From Variovorax sp. J22G73 (GTDB lineage: Bacteria; Pseudomonadota; Gammaproteobacteria; Burkholderiales; Burkholderiaceae_C), in assembly GCF_030317035.1 (NCBI RefSeq), contig NZ_JASZYK010000004.1:248001-312000 (forward strand): a stretch of 64,000 bases of DNA, in the 5' to 3' direction. This document shows positions 41,891-50,316 of the stretch, piece by piece. Position 1 is the first letter of the stretch; the number at the start of each line of letters is the position of its first letter. A program made the position numbers and the translations under genes. The notes below the pieces were generated by a model that saw nothing but the letters and a program-made list of their open reading frames with translations, ran no database searches and was not told where the DNA came from.

Positions 41891-43531
41891 TCAGCCGATC
41901 ACCTTGGAGGCGGTCGCGTCGAGCTTGGGCGGGGTCTCGAAGGTATGGAACGGTGCCGGCGACGGCACTTCCCACTCGAGGCCCTCTGCGCCTTCCCACG
42001 GCTTCTGCGTGGCCTTCTCGCCCTTGCCGCGCATGGTGGGCAGCACGACGAACAGGAAGAAGTACACCTGCGCGAAACCGAAGAAGAACGCACCGACCGA
42101 CGCCACCGCGTTGAAGTCGGCGAACTGCATCGGGTAGTCGGCGTAGCGGCGCGGCATGCCCGCCAAGCCCAGGAAGTGCATCGGGAAGAAGGTGACGTTG
42201 AACGAGATCAGCGACCACCAGAAGTGCACCTTGCCGCGCGTTTCGTTGTACATCACGCCGGTCCACTTGGGCACCCAGTAATAGAAGCCCGAGAACATCG
42301 CGAACAGCGAGCCGGCCACCAGCACGTAGTGGAAGTGGGCCACCACGTAGTACGTGTCCTGCAGCTGCGTGTCGATGGGCGCCACCGCCAGGATCAGGCC
42401 GGTGAAGCCGCCCATGGTGAACACGAAGATGAAGCCCACCGCGAACAGCATGGGCGTCTCGAAGGTCATCGAGCCCTGCCACATGGTGGCGATCCAGTTG
42501 AAGATCTTCACGGCCGTGGGCACCGCGATCAGCATGGTCGCGTACATGAAGAACAGCTGGCCGGTGAGCGGCATGCCGGTCGTGAACATGTGGTGCGCCC
42601 ACACGATGAACGACAGGATGGCGATCGACGAGGTGGCGTACACCATCGAGGCATAGCCGAACAGGCGCTTGCGGGCAAAGGCCGGCACCACCTGGCTGAT
42701 GATGCCGAAGGCCGGCAAGATCATGATGTAGACCTCGGGGTGGCCGAAGAACCAGAAGATGTGCTGGTACATCACCGGGTCGCCGCCGCCGGCGGGGTTG
42801 AAGAAGCTGGTGCCGAAGTGGCGGTCGGTCAGCGTCATGGTGATGGCGCCTGCGAGCACGGGCATCACGGCGATCAGCAGGTACGCGGTGATGAGCCAGG
42901 TCCAGCAGAACATCGGCATCTTCATCAGCGTCATGCCGGGAGCGCGCATGTTCAGGATGGTGACGATGATGTTGATCGAGCCCATGATCGACGAGGCGCC
43001 CATGATGTGCATCGCGAAGATGCCGGCGTCCATCGAGGGGCCCATCTGCAGCGTGAGCGGCGCGTACAGCGTCCAGCCCGCGGCCGGTGCGCCGCCGGGC
43101 ATGAAGAACGAACCGACCAGCATCAGCGCGGCCGGAATCAGCAGCCAGAAGCTGAAGTTGTTCATGCGCGCGAACGCCATGTCGGAGGCGCCCACCTGCA
43201 GCGGGATCATCCAGTTCGCGAAGCCCACGAAGGCCGGCATGATGGCGCCGAACACCATGATCAGGCCGTGCATGGTGGTGAACTGGTTGAACAGCTCCGG
43301 GTTCACCAGCTGCAGGCCGGGCTGGAACAGCTCGGCGCGAATCAGCAGCGCGAGCACGCCGCCCACCATCAGCATCGTGAAGCTGAACAGCAGGTAGAGC
43401 GTGCCGATGTCCTTGTGGTTGGTCGCGAACACCCAGCGGCGCCAGCCGGTGGGCGCATGGTGGTCGTGATGGTCGTCGTGTGCGTGATCGCCTGGGGCTG
43501 CGTGACCGTGGGGGTCGAGGACTGCGCTCAT
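41891..43531 (-). CDS. ctaD: Cytochrome c oxidase subunit I
   Basis: The 546-aa catalytic subunit carries heme a and the heme a3-CuB centre. It has twelve membrane spans, with HGLIMVFGAIMPAFVGFANW in helix II (heme a ligand), FGHPEVYIMILPAFG (CuB and Tyr-Glu of the D/K region), VWAHHMFTTGMP (CuB His pair) and FHYVLVAGSLFAMF (heme a3/a ligands). The N-terminus is His-rich (DDHHDHHAPTG), possibly metal-binding. It follows ctaC after 43 bases. Confidence 0.97.
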   Translation of the reverse strand: MSAVLDPHGHAAPGDHAHDDHHDHHAPTGWRRWVFATNHKDIGTLYLLFSFTMLMVGGVLALLIRAELFQPGLQLVNPELFNQFTTMHGLIMVFGAIMPAFVGFANWMIPLQVGASDMAFARMNNFSFWLLIPAALMLVGSFFMPGGAPAAGWTLYAPLTLQMGPSMDAGIFAMHIMGASSIMGSINIIVTILNMRAPGMTLMKMPMFCWTWLITAYLLIAVMPVLAGAITMTLTDRHFGTSFFNPAGGGDPVMYQHIFWFFGHPEVYIMILPAFGIISQVVPAFARKRLFGYASMVYATSSIAILSFIVWAHHMFTTGMPLTGQLFFMYATMLIAVPTAVKIFNWIATMWQGSMTFETPMLFAVGFIFVFTMGGFTGLILAVAPIDTQLQDTYYVVAHFHYVLVAGSLFAMFSGFYYWVPKWTGVMYNETRGKVHFWWSLISFNVTFFPMHFLGLAGMPRRYADYPMQFADFNAVASVGAFFFGFAQVYFFLFVVLPTMRGKGEKATQKPWEGAEGLEWEVPSPAPFHTFETPPKLDATASKVIG

Positions 43532-43574
43532 GTCGTTGTTCCTTGCAATTTCTTCTTCGCGGGGCGCTGCCGTA

Positions 43575-44762
43575 TCACTTGCCGCGCAGGGCGAGCACTT
43601 CGGCCGGCTGCACCAGCTGGCCCGTCTTGTTCGACCAGCTGTTCTTGGTGTACGTGGCCACGGCCGCGAGGTCGGTGTCGCTCAGCTGCTTCCAGGACGG
43701 CATCGCGCCGTTGTTCTGGCCGTTGAGCAGCACGTGCAGCTGCACCGAGTGGTCGGCGTCCAGCACCTTCGGGTCGCCGTCGAGCGCCTTGATCGGGCCC
43801 GCGCCCTTGCCGTTGGCCTGGTGGCAGGCCGCGCAGTTGGCGGCGTAGACCTTCTCGCCGCGCACCAGCATGTCGGGCAGCGTCCAGACCTTGGTCGGGT
43901 CGTCGAGCTTGGCGGCGGCTTCCTTGCGCTTGGCGTCCACCCAGGTCGTGTAGTCGGCGGCGGAGACCACCTTCACGTGGATGGGCATGTAGGCGTGTTC
44001 CTTGCCGCACAGTTCCTGGCACTGGCCGTAGTAGTCGCCCACGGTCTCGGCGCGGAACCAGGTGTCGCGCACGAAGCCGGGAATGGCGTCCTGCTTCAGG
44101 CCCAGCTGCGGCACGGCGAAGGCGTGGATCACGTCGTTCGCGGTGGTGATGATGCGCACCTTCTTGTTGACCGGCACCACCAGCGGGTTGTCGACCTTCA
44201 GCAGGTAGTCGTCGGGCATCGCGCCCTTGGCGCCGGCGTCGGACATGGCGCGCTGCGAGCTGTCCAGCGTGGAGATGAAGGCCAGGCCCTCGCCTTCGCC
44301 GTTCAGGTAGTCGTAGCCCCACTTCCACTGGTAGCCGGTGGTCTTGATCGTGAGGTCGGCGTTGGTGGTGTCCTTCTGGGCCACCAGCACCTTGGTGGCG
44401 GGCAGCGCCATCACGATAACGATGAGGAAGGGCACGATGGTCCAGATGACCTCGACCACCACCGACTCATGGAAGTTGGCCGCCTTGTGGCCGACCGACT
44501 TGCGGTGCTTCCAGATGGAATAGAACATGACCGCGAACACGGCGACGAAGATGACCGTGCACAGGATCATCATGATCGTGTGGAGCAGATGCTGCTCCTG
44601 CGCGATCTTGGTCACGCCGACCGGAAGATTGAGCTGGCGCACCGAAGGTCCACCGGGCAGGTCGTTGACTGCGTGCGCCGCGCTGCTGAAAGCCGCGCCG
44701 GCCGCCAGCAACAGATTCGCCGGCCTGTACTTGTTGCGCCAAATGCTCTTCATCGTGTTCAC
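43575..44762 (-). CDS. ctaC: Cytochrome c oxidase subunit II with fused cytochrome c domain
   Basis: This 395-aa protein has a signal sequence, two membrane spans (about 60-80 and 105-125) and a cupredoxin domain. The binuclear CuA site is in CQELCGKEHAYM (about residues 247-258). A C-terminal cytochrome c domain has the heme motif C310-A-A-C-H314 and an axial Met in AMPSWKQLSD, so this is a caa3-type subunit II. It accepts electrons from cytochrome c and passes them to subunit I. It is the first oxidase subunit in the operon, 52 bases after the DUF2244 gene. Confidence 0.97.
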   Translation of the reverse strand: MNTMKSIWRNKYRPANLLLAAGAAFSSAAHAVNDLPGGPSVRQLNLPVGVTKIAQEQHLLHTIMMILCTVIFVAVFAVMFYSIWKHRKSVGHKAANFHESVVVEVIWTIVPFLIVIVMALPATKVLVAQKDTTNADLTIKTTGYQWKWGYDYLNGEGEGLAFISTLDSSQRAMSDAGAKGAMPDDYLLKVDNPLVVPVNKKVRIITTANDVIHAFAVPQLGLKQDAIPGFVRDTWFRAETVGDYYGQCQELCGKEHAYMPIHVKVVSAADYTTWVDAKRKEAAAKLDDPTKVWTLPDMLVRGEKVYAANCAACHQANGKGAGPIKALDGDPKVLDADHSVQLHVLLNGQNNGAMPSWKQLSDTDLAAVATYTKNSWSNKTGQLVQPAEVLALRGK

Positions 44763-44814
44763 GTTTCTTCAATTTTTTCGACAAACCCAACCGTGCGGCA
44801 CTGCGCGAGCCCCC

Positions 44815-45342
44815 TCAGGCGCCGCGCAACGCCATGCGAATCTCGCGGGCCAACGCGGCACGCAACTCCGGGCGTACATAGCGCCCCACCCTGACCGATC
44901 GACCCTGCCCCGAGACCTCGATCAGCGAGCGATCGCCGGTCTGCGGTTCGATCCGCACCTGGTGCGGAAGAAATTCAGTGCGTTCGTAGTGGCCGCCGTT
45001 TTCTAGCTCCACGACGAGGCGTCCTTCCTGCAGCGCGATCCTTTCGCCGTCGGTCGCGTGCCGGGCGTAGACCATGAACGCCACCCCTACCGCAGTCAGT
45101 TCGAGCCAGGCGAAGGGCAAGACCAGCGGCGCACCGTGCAGCCAGAACAGGGTGCCGATGCCGAGCGATACCACGCACAGCGAGGCGTAGAGCCAGCCCA
45201 GCTGGCTCGGCGTCACCGAGCAGTTCCGCTTCAGGAACCAGTGGATGTTCTGGCCTGAGACGGTGGCAAATCGAAACACGGAATTCGACACGGGCGAGTT
45301 CAGCAAATCGGTGCGTCGACGGTTGCCAAACCCCTCGTACAA
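44815..45342 (-). CDS. DUF2244 membrane protein
   Basis: This 175-aa protein has two membrane spans (LGWLYASLCVVSLGIGTLFW and LVLPFAWLELTAVGVAFMVY), the WFLKRNCSVTP segment at its start and a cytoplasmic domain (TDGERIALQEGRLVVEL). This is the DUF2244 pattern. The family is often next to oxidase operons in proteobacteria but its function is unknown to me. It is the first gene after a candidate promoter, so it appears to lead the oxidase operon. Starts at 45342 or a little downstream are both possible. Confidence 0.87.
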   Translation of the reverse strand: MYEGFGNRRRTDLLNSPVSNSVFRFATVSGQNIHWFLKRNCSVTPSQLGWLYASLCVVSLGIGTLFWLHGAPLVLPFAWLELTAVGVAFMVYARHATDGERIALQEGRLVVELENGGHYERTEFLPHQVRIEPQTGDRSLIEVSGQGRSVRVGRYVRPELRAALAREIRMALRGA

Positions 45343-45400
45343 ACAGGATTCGACACCCCTCGTTCACGGGACAGTACCCGCGAGTTCCACGCAACGGCGG

Positions 45401-45406
45401 ATTGTA
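45401..45406 (-). promoter_or_regulatory. Candidate -10 box for the oxidase operon
   Basis: Read on the minus strand, GCTACAAT (TACAAT at 45406-45401) is a good -10 box about 60 bases upstream of the DUF2244 start. No convincing -35 hexamer lies 17 bases before it, so an activator may be needed. The region also has a CTACTAGTAG palindrome (45455-45464). The 175-base interval contains no gene. Confidence 0.4.
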
Positions 45407-45516
45407 GCGGGTAGATACCGGCGTCCGAGTGCCCTGTGGGACGCCTACGGGTCACTACTAGTAGGCAAAAAACGGCTTGTGCGACAGGCATTTACCGCTC
45501 TCTTTTGCAGCCGCTG

Positions 45517-46452
45517 TCAGGCGCCCGGACGACCCCGTTGCAGCATCGAGCGCATCTCGCGCAGCGACACCGCGCTTTCCGCCGCCAGCGACACGCGCGG
45601 CGCCGGCTTGAAGGCATGGCCGTAGATGACCTCGAAGGTCAGCGCGATGCGCCCGCCAGCCCCATCCTCACCCCCCCCGTCGTCTTCGGCCGGGGCGAGC
45701 TCGGGCAGCGCCTTCTTCAGCGCCTGGTGCCAGGCCTTGCCGCGCAGCGCCGCGAAGCGCTGCGGGTGCAGGTTGCGGCCCAGCCCGCGCAGCTCGGCCA
45801 GCGCGGCCTCGGGCGTGGCCCAGGTCAGCACGATGCGCTCCATGTCCATCACCGGCTCGGCGAAGCCGGCATGCACCAGCATGTCGCCCCAGTCGTGCAT
45901 GTCGGTGAACTCGTGGCCCGCCGCGGGCCAGCCCAGGCGGGCATGCAGCGCGCGCAGCTCGCGCACGGTGTCGGGGCCCAGGCAGGAGAACATGAGGAAG
46001 CCGTCGGTCGCCACCAGCTTGTGCCAGTGCGAGATGAGCGCTTCGGGGTCGGCCGCCATGTGCAGCGACATGTTGGCCCAGAGCAGGTCGACGCCCTCTT
46101 CCGGCGTGGCGTCGAAGCGCGCCTTGCCGCCTTGCCAGCGGCGTGCGCTCCACCACGGCGCGCTCAGCGCCTGGCCGGTGGGGGCCGCCAGCGCAGCCTC
46201 CGGCTCGATGACGAACGCCGCGGCGTCCTTGTAGCGCCTGGCGACCAGCTCGTGGGCCTCGAGGCCACCGCGCAGCGGCGCCCAGTCGGCCCAGGTGCGG
46301 GGCTGGGCCTTGATCCATTGCAGGCGGTCTTCCATGCGGCGGCCGATTTCCTCGTGCAGCCAGGGGGAGCCGTCGGTGGGAGGCAGGCGACGCCAGCGGG
46401 CGGCCGCCGTGGCATCGATGGTCGGCGGTCTTCTTGTGGGGTCGGTGGCCAT
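45517..46452 (-). CDS. BioC-like methyltransferase-fold protein
   Basis: This 311-aa protein aligns in outline with BioC and related SAM methyltransferases (VDLLWANMSLHMAADPEALI resembles the motif II/III region, and FLMFSCLGPDTVRELRA the next). The glycine-rich SAM loop (usually DxGxGxG) is not recognisable: the matching stretch reads WAPLRGGLEAHELVARRYKD. SAM binding is therefore uncertain. BioC makes malonyl-ACP methyl ester in biotin synthesis, but no other bio gene is here. Starts at 46452 or 46476 are possible. The gene is divergent from and close to comF. Confidence 0.75.
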   Translation of the reverse strand: MATDPTRRPPTIDATAAARWRRLPPTDGSPWLHEEIGRRMEDRLQWIKAQPRTWADWAPLRGGLEAHELVARRYKDAAAFVIEPEAALAAPTGQALSAPWWSARRWQGGKARFDATPEEGVDLLWANMSLHMAADPEALISHWHKLVATDGFLMFSCLGPDTVRELRALHARLGWPAAGHEFTDMHDWGDMLVHAGFAEPVMDMERIVLTWATPEAALAELRGLGRNLHPQRFAALRGKAWHQALKKALPELAPAEDDGGGEDGAGGRIALTFEVIYGHAFKPAPRVSLAAESAVSLREMRSMLQRGRPGA

Positions 46453-47273
46453 GGGGCCGTGAGTATATTGAGACATGCCCGGCCACCGGGCCCTGTGGCC
46501 TTTATCGCTTTTTGTCGCTCTCCTCGTCCTCGTCGTCCTCGTCGCCTTTGCCGTTCCTCCCCCCGCCATCGCTCTCGCGGCCCTTCACCGCCCTGCTCTC
46601 GCGCCTGCCCAGCCGGTGCGCGGTCTGCCGCGCCTGGCCCTCGCTGCCCGTGTGCGATGCCTGCGTGGCCCGCTTCGCACCACCGGCGGCGCGCTGCGGC
46701 GGCTGCGCCCTGCCGGTGCCCGTTGGGGTGACCCGTTGCGGCGACTGCGTGAAGCACCCGCCGCCGCTGGACACGTGCCTCGCCGCCTGCACCTACGCCT
46801 GGCCGTGGCCCGATGCCATCGCCGCCTTCAAGTTCCGCGGCGACGCCGGCTGGGCCGGGCCCTTCGCCACGCTGTTGCGCAGCGCGCCCTGGGTCGAGCC
46901 GGCACTGGAGCAGTGCGACATCGTGCTGCCCATGCCGCTCGCGCCCGCCCGGCTGCGCGAGCGCGGCTTCAACCAGGCACTGGAGCTCGCGCGGCGGCTG
47001 TCGCCGGCCAAGACCGATGCCACCCTGCTGCTGCGCACCCGCGACACGCCTGCCCAGAGCGGCCTGGCACGCGCCGACCGGCTGCGCAACCTGAGCGGCG
47101 CCTTCGCCGTCGAGCCCCTGCGCGCGGACAAGCTGCGCGGCAGCCGCATCGTGCTGGTCGACGACGTGATGACCAGCGGCGCCTCGCTCTTCGCGGCGGC
47201 GCAGGCGCTGCGGCTGGCGGGCGCGTCGCACATCACGGCCGTGGTGCTGGCCCGCACCGATCCGCCGCGCTGA
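46434..47273 (+). CDS. ComF-family phosphoribosyltransferase-like protein
   Basis: ComF proteins act in DNA uptake in competent bacteria and have a zinc finger plus a type I PRTase fold. The Cys pairs CAVC, CDAC, CGGC and CGDC (about residues 62-107) form the finger, and the PRPP loop is VLVDDVMTSGASL near residue 240. The N-terminal start is uncertain: the ATG at 46434 lies inside the divergent gene and is followed by a run of eight serines; a TTG at 46512 would remove 26 residues. trmL follows after 32 bases. Confidence 0.85.
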   Translation: MWGRWPWGREYIETCPATGPCGLYRFLSLSSSSSSSSPLPFLPPPSLSRPFTALLSRLPSRCAVCRAWPSLPVCDACVARFAPPAARCGGCALPVPVGVTRCGDCVKHPPPLDTCLAACTYAWPWPDAIAAFKFRGDAGWAGPFATLLRSAPWVEPALEQCDIVLPMPLAPARLRERGFNQALELARRLSPAKTDATLLLRTRDTPAQSGLARADRLRNLSGAFAVEPLRADKLRGSRIVLVDDVMTSGASLFAAAQALRLAGASHITAVVLARTDPPR

Positions 47274-47305
47274 CCGGACCACGCCGCGCCGTCGACAATC
47301 GCCGC

Positions 47306-47767
47306 ATGTTCCATATCGTCCTGGTCCACCCCGAGATTCCGCCGAACACCGGCAACGTGATCCGCCTGGCGGCCAACACCGGCTGCACGCTGCACCTGGT
47401 CGAGCCGCTGGGCTTTTCGATGGACGACCGGCTGCTGCGCCGCGCCGGCCTCGATTACCACGAGTACGCCGAAGTCAGGCGTCACGCCGACTGGCAAGCC
47501 CTGCTCGCCACCGAGCAGCCCGCACCCGAGCGCATGTTCGCGCTGACCACGCGCGGCACGCGCGCCGTGCACGACGTGCGCTTCCAGCCCGGCGACTGGC
47601 TGGTGTTCGGCTCCGAGACCAGCGGCCTGCCGCCCGCGGTGCGCGACGGTTTCGCCGAGCCGCAGAAGCTGCGCCTGCCGATGCGCGAGGGCCAGCGCAG
47701 CCTGAACCTGTCGAACGCGGTGGCCGTCACCGTGTTCGAGGCCTGGCGGCAGAACGGCTTTGGCTGA
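47306..47767 (+). CDS. trmL: tRNA (cytidine(34)-2'-O)-methyltransferase
   Basis: TrmL methylates the wobble ribose of tRNA-Leu isoacceptors. It is a minimal SPOUT enzyme of 153 aa, with motif 1 VLVHPEIPPNTGNVIRLAAN, motif 2 LVFGSETSGLP and motif 3 RLPMREGQRSLNLSNAVAV, which form the knotted SAM site. The start at 47306 (MFHIVLVHPE) matches the family. It is downstream of comF and likely in the same transcript. Confidence 0.95.
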   Translation: MFHIVLVHPEIPPNTGNVIRLAANTGCTLHLVEPLGFSMDDRLLRRAGLDYHEYAEVRRHADWQALLATEQPAPERMFALTTRGTRAVHDVRFQPGDWLVFGSETSGLPPAVRDGFAEPQKLRLPMREGQRSLNLSNAVAVTVFEAWRQNGFG

Positions 47768-47904
47768 CAACTGGAAACAAGCTCGTGCCCGCCCGAGCAG
47801 CGCGGGCGCATCCGATCGGCCCGGCGGGCCGTATGGAAAGACATGCCGGTTGCAAAGCGCATCGGCATCAGGTTCCTTCCATCACCGCCACCAGGAGTTT
47901 CACC

Positions 47905-48198
47905 ATGAACGCCAAGTCGATTGCCTTCGCTGCCTTCGCCACGCTCGCCTTCGCCAGCGGCGCCCAGGCCTTCCAGGGTGAAGAAAACCCGCTGCCGCCC
48001 CAACCCTTCCAGTCGACGCTGTCGCGCGGCCAGGTGCAGGCCGACGCGCGCCAGCCGTTCAAGATCACCAACGGCGGCACCGGCGCGCTGCAGCCGCGCA
48101 ACGGCAGCACCGACCGCAACGCGGTGCGCCAGAGCGCGCTGAGCATCACGCGCCAGGGCGCCGCCACCTACGGCGAAGTGACCGACCGCCGCATGTAA
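47905..48198 (+). CDS. Small exported protein of unknown function (DUF4148-like)
   Basis: This 97-aa protein has a clear signal peptide (MNAKSIAFAAFATLAFASGAQA) and a mature part of about 75 residues with Gln, Asn and Arg (TLSRGQVQADARQPFKITNG). SRxQVxAD resembles the DUF4148 family, which is abundant and uncharacterised in Burkholderiales. The SD CAGGAG lies nine bases upstream. It has 137 bases of upstream spacer, so it is probably monocistronic. Confidence 0.75.
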   Translation: MNAKSIAFAAFATLAFASGAQAFQGEENPLPPQPFQSTLSRGQVQADARQPFKITNGGTGALQPRNGSTDRNAVRQSALSITRQGAATYGEVTDRRM

Positions 48199-48225
48199 AC
48201 CGCGTGGCCGAACAAAGCCGCTGCC

Positions 48226-48687
48226 TCAGCGGTAGCGGCGCGACACCGACTCGGCCACGCACGCCGGCTTGGCGGCGCCTTCGAGCTCGATGGTGGTCTC
48301 CCAGATCATCTGGAAGCCGTCGTCGGCAATCGCCTCCGAGGCCAGCAGCTTCATGCGCGCGCGCAGTCGCTGGCCCACGGGCACCGGCGACATGAAGCGA
48401 ACCCGGTTCAAGCCGTAGTTCACGCCCATGCGCGACTCGACCACCTCGATCGCCACCTCGAAGAACTTCGGCAGCAGCGACAGCGTGAGAAAGCCGTGCG
48501 CAATCGGCGCGCCGAACGGGCCGGCCTTGGCCCGCTCCACATCCACATGGATCCACTGGTGGTCGCCCGTGGCCTCGGCGAACTGGTTCACCTGTTCCTG
48601 CGTGATGGTGATCCAGTCGCTCACGGCGACTTCCTGGCCGACGCACGCGGACAGGTCCTGAAGGGTCTGGAATGTCTTTTTGGTCAT
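48226..48687 (-). CDS. MaoC-family enoyl-CoA hydratase/dehydratase
   Basis: This 153-aa hot-dog protein has the MaoC hydratase motif FAEATGDHQWIHVDVERAKA, with its catalytic Asp and His, followed by APIAHGFLTLSLLP. Members hydrate short-chain enoyl-CoAs with R stereochemistry. No beta-oxidation or polyhydroxyalkanoate genes are adjacent, so its pathway is not visible. I used MTKKTFQ at 48687; an ATG three codons earlier is possible. It faces the small exported-protein gene. Confidence 0.9.
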   Translation of the reverse strand: MTKKTFQTLQDLSACVGQEVAVSDWITITQEQVNQFAEATGDHQWIHVDVERAKAGPFGAPIAHGFLTLSLLPKFFEVAIEVVESRMGVNYGLNRVRFMSPVPVGQRLRARMKLLASEAIADDGFQMIWETTIELEGAAKPACVAESVSRRYR

Positions 48688-48809
48688 GCGGCGCATTCTG
48701 GCGTCTGGCGCATTCGCCCGGCTGTCGGCATCGCGACAACGGGCCTCAGGGAAAACCGGGGGAAATCAGGGAAGACGCCGGGGCGGCTACCGCGACAAAG
48801 CCGACGCCC

Positions 48810-49430
48810 TCAGGCGTCCAGCCACTCGCAAATCGGCTGCCACTGGTCGAGGTCGCGCTGCACGCGGCCGGGCGCGATGTCGAACATGGTGAGCCCGCGC
48901 GCCGCGAGCTGCACGTAGTTCTGCGTGTCGCGCAGCTCGCCGATCACCGGCACGCCCAGCCCCGCGATGAACTCGTGCAGCCGGTCGGCCGCCAGCGTGC
49001 GCGCGTTCACGCGCATGCCGACCAGGCCGATGCGCGTCTTCTCGGCGCGGCGGCTTTCCAGCAGCCGGTCGAGGAAGTCGCGCGTGGCGTAGATGTCGAA
49101 AATGCTGGGTTGCAGCGGCACGATCACCCGGTCGGCCAGCGCCAGCACCTCCTTGAAGCGCCAGCCGTGCAGGCCGGCCGGCGTGTCGAGCACGGCGTGC
49201 GTGGTGCCGCGCGGCGGGCGCACCACGGTGCTGTCGCCCGAGGCTTCCCAGGTGGCGATGGGCCGGGCCTGCGCCGGGCGCAGCCCCAGCCAGAGCCGCG
49301 ACGACTGCTGGCGGTCCACGTCGCCGAGCATCACGGCGTGGCCGCGGCTTGCGAAGTAGCCCGCAACGTTCGTCGCGATCGTCGACTTGCCTACGCCACC
49401 CTTGGGGTTGGCGACCAGAACCACCGGCAT
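48810..49430 (-). CDS. ParA-family ATPase (orphan)
   Basis: This 206-aa ParA/MinD-type P-loop ATPase has the deviant Walker A motif in NPKGGVGKSTIATNVAGYFA and a DTPAGLHG Walker B region. No parB or centromere-like repeat is beside it, so it is unlikely to be the chromosome partition protein. Orphan members position protein clusters or organelles. I used the start MPVVLVANPKG at 49430 because it places Walker A at the usual position. Confidence 0.88.
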   Translation of the reverse strand: MPVVLVANPKGGVGKSTIATNVAGYFASRGHAVMLGDVDRQQSSRLWLGLRPAQARPIATWEASGDSTVVRPPRGTTHAVLDTPAGLHGWRFKEVLALADRVIVPLQPSIFDIYATRDFLDRLLESRRAEKTRIGLVGMRVNARTLAADRLHEFIAGLGVPVIGELRDTQNYVQLAARGLTMFDIAPGRVQRDLDQWQPICEWLDA

Positions 49431-49567
49431 AGCGCTCTCCTCCAGAACTGGGAACGGGCTCCATGGTAGTGGCTGGCCCCTGCGGGCAACCTTCCGGCAT
49501 CCTTTTGACACGCCCATGACATCGCTTTCGCCGGGCAGAGCCCCCGCGTCTGCGCTATGTTCGCGGG

Positions 49568-50314
49568 ATGCCTACAACAACATCCATGGGAAACCCCGCC
49601 GCTGAAAGCCGCGGCGTCTACGTGCTCGCCGCGCACCCGCACTGGCGCGACTCCCGCGTCAACCGCCGCATGCTCGCCGCCGCGCGCTCGGTGCCGGGCG
49701 TCGACGTGAACGACCTCTACGGCAGCTACCCCGACTTCGCCATCGACGTCGAGGCCGAGCAGGCCCGCCTCGCCCGCGCCAGCCTGGTGGTGCTGATGCA
49801 CCCGATCCAGTGGTACTCGATGCCCGCGCTGCAGAAGCTCTGGGTCGACGACGTGCTCGCCTACGGCTGGGCCTACGGCCCGGGCGGCAACGCGCTGCAG
49901 GGCAAGGACCTGTGGCTGGTCGCCACCACCGGCAGCCCCGAGGCCAGCTACCATCCGCAGAACTACCACCGCTACTTCTTCGACGCCTTCCTGCCGCCCT
50001 ACGAGCAGACCGCCGCGCTGTGCGGCATGCGCTTCCTGCCGCCGCTGCTGTTCCACGGCGCGCGCAGCGCCGCCGAGGCCGAGGTTGCTGCCCACGTGGA
50101 AACCTTCGCGCAGCGCCTGGGCAGCTACCCCGACTGGCCCGAGATCGAGGAGATCGACGCCTGCGTGGCCTGCCCCGTGCCCGAGAGCGACCGACCGGTG
50201 GACGACGACATCGGCAAGATGGCCGGCACCGCCTTCCACGCCGCCATGACGCGCGGCCTGGCGGCCGTATCGGCAGCATCGGCAGCAGCAGCCGCCGAGA
50301 ACAAGGCGGCCTGA
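49568..50314 (+). CDS. KefF-like NAD(P)H quinone oxidoreductase
   Basis: This 248-aa flavodoxin-fold protein has VYVLAAHPHWRDSRVN at the N-terminus and the HPIQWYSMPALQKLWVDDVL motif of KefF/MdaB flavoproteins. KefF binds the KefC efflux channel and activates it while reducing quinones. KefC follows two bases after the stop, which strongly supports this role. The C-terminus is extended with an Ala-rich tail (AAVSAASAAAAAENKAA). Confidence 0.9.
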   Translation: MPTTTSMGNPAAESRGVYVLAAHPHWRDSRVNRRMLAAARSVPGVDVNDLYGSYPDFAIDVEAEQARLARASLVVLMHPIQWYSMPALQKLWVDDVLAYGWAYGPGGNALQGKDLWLVATTGSPEASYHPQNYHRYFFDAFLPPYEQTAALCGMRFLPPLLFHGARSAAEAEVAAHVETFAQRLGSYPDWPEIEEIDACVACPVPESDRPVDDDIGKMAGTAFHAAMTRGLAAVSAASAAAAAENKAA

Positions 50315-50316
50315 GC

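Noticed and set aside
48810..49430. Chromosomal parAB partition locus
   Set aside because: Only a ParA-type gene is present. There is no ParB gene, no parS-like site and no gidAB context.
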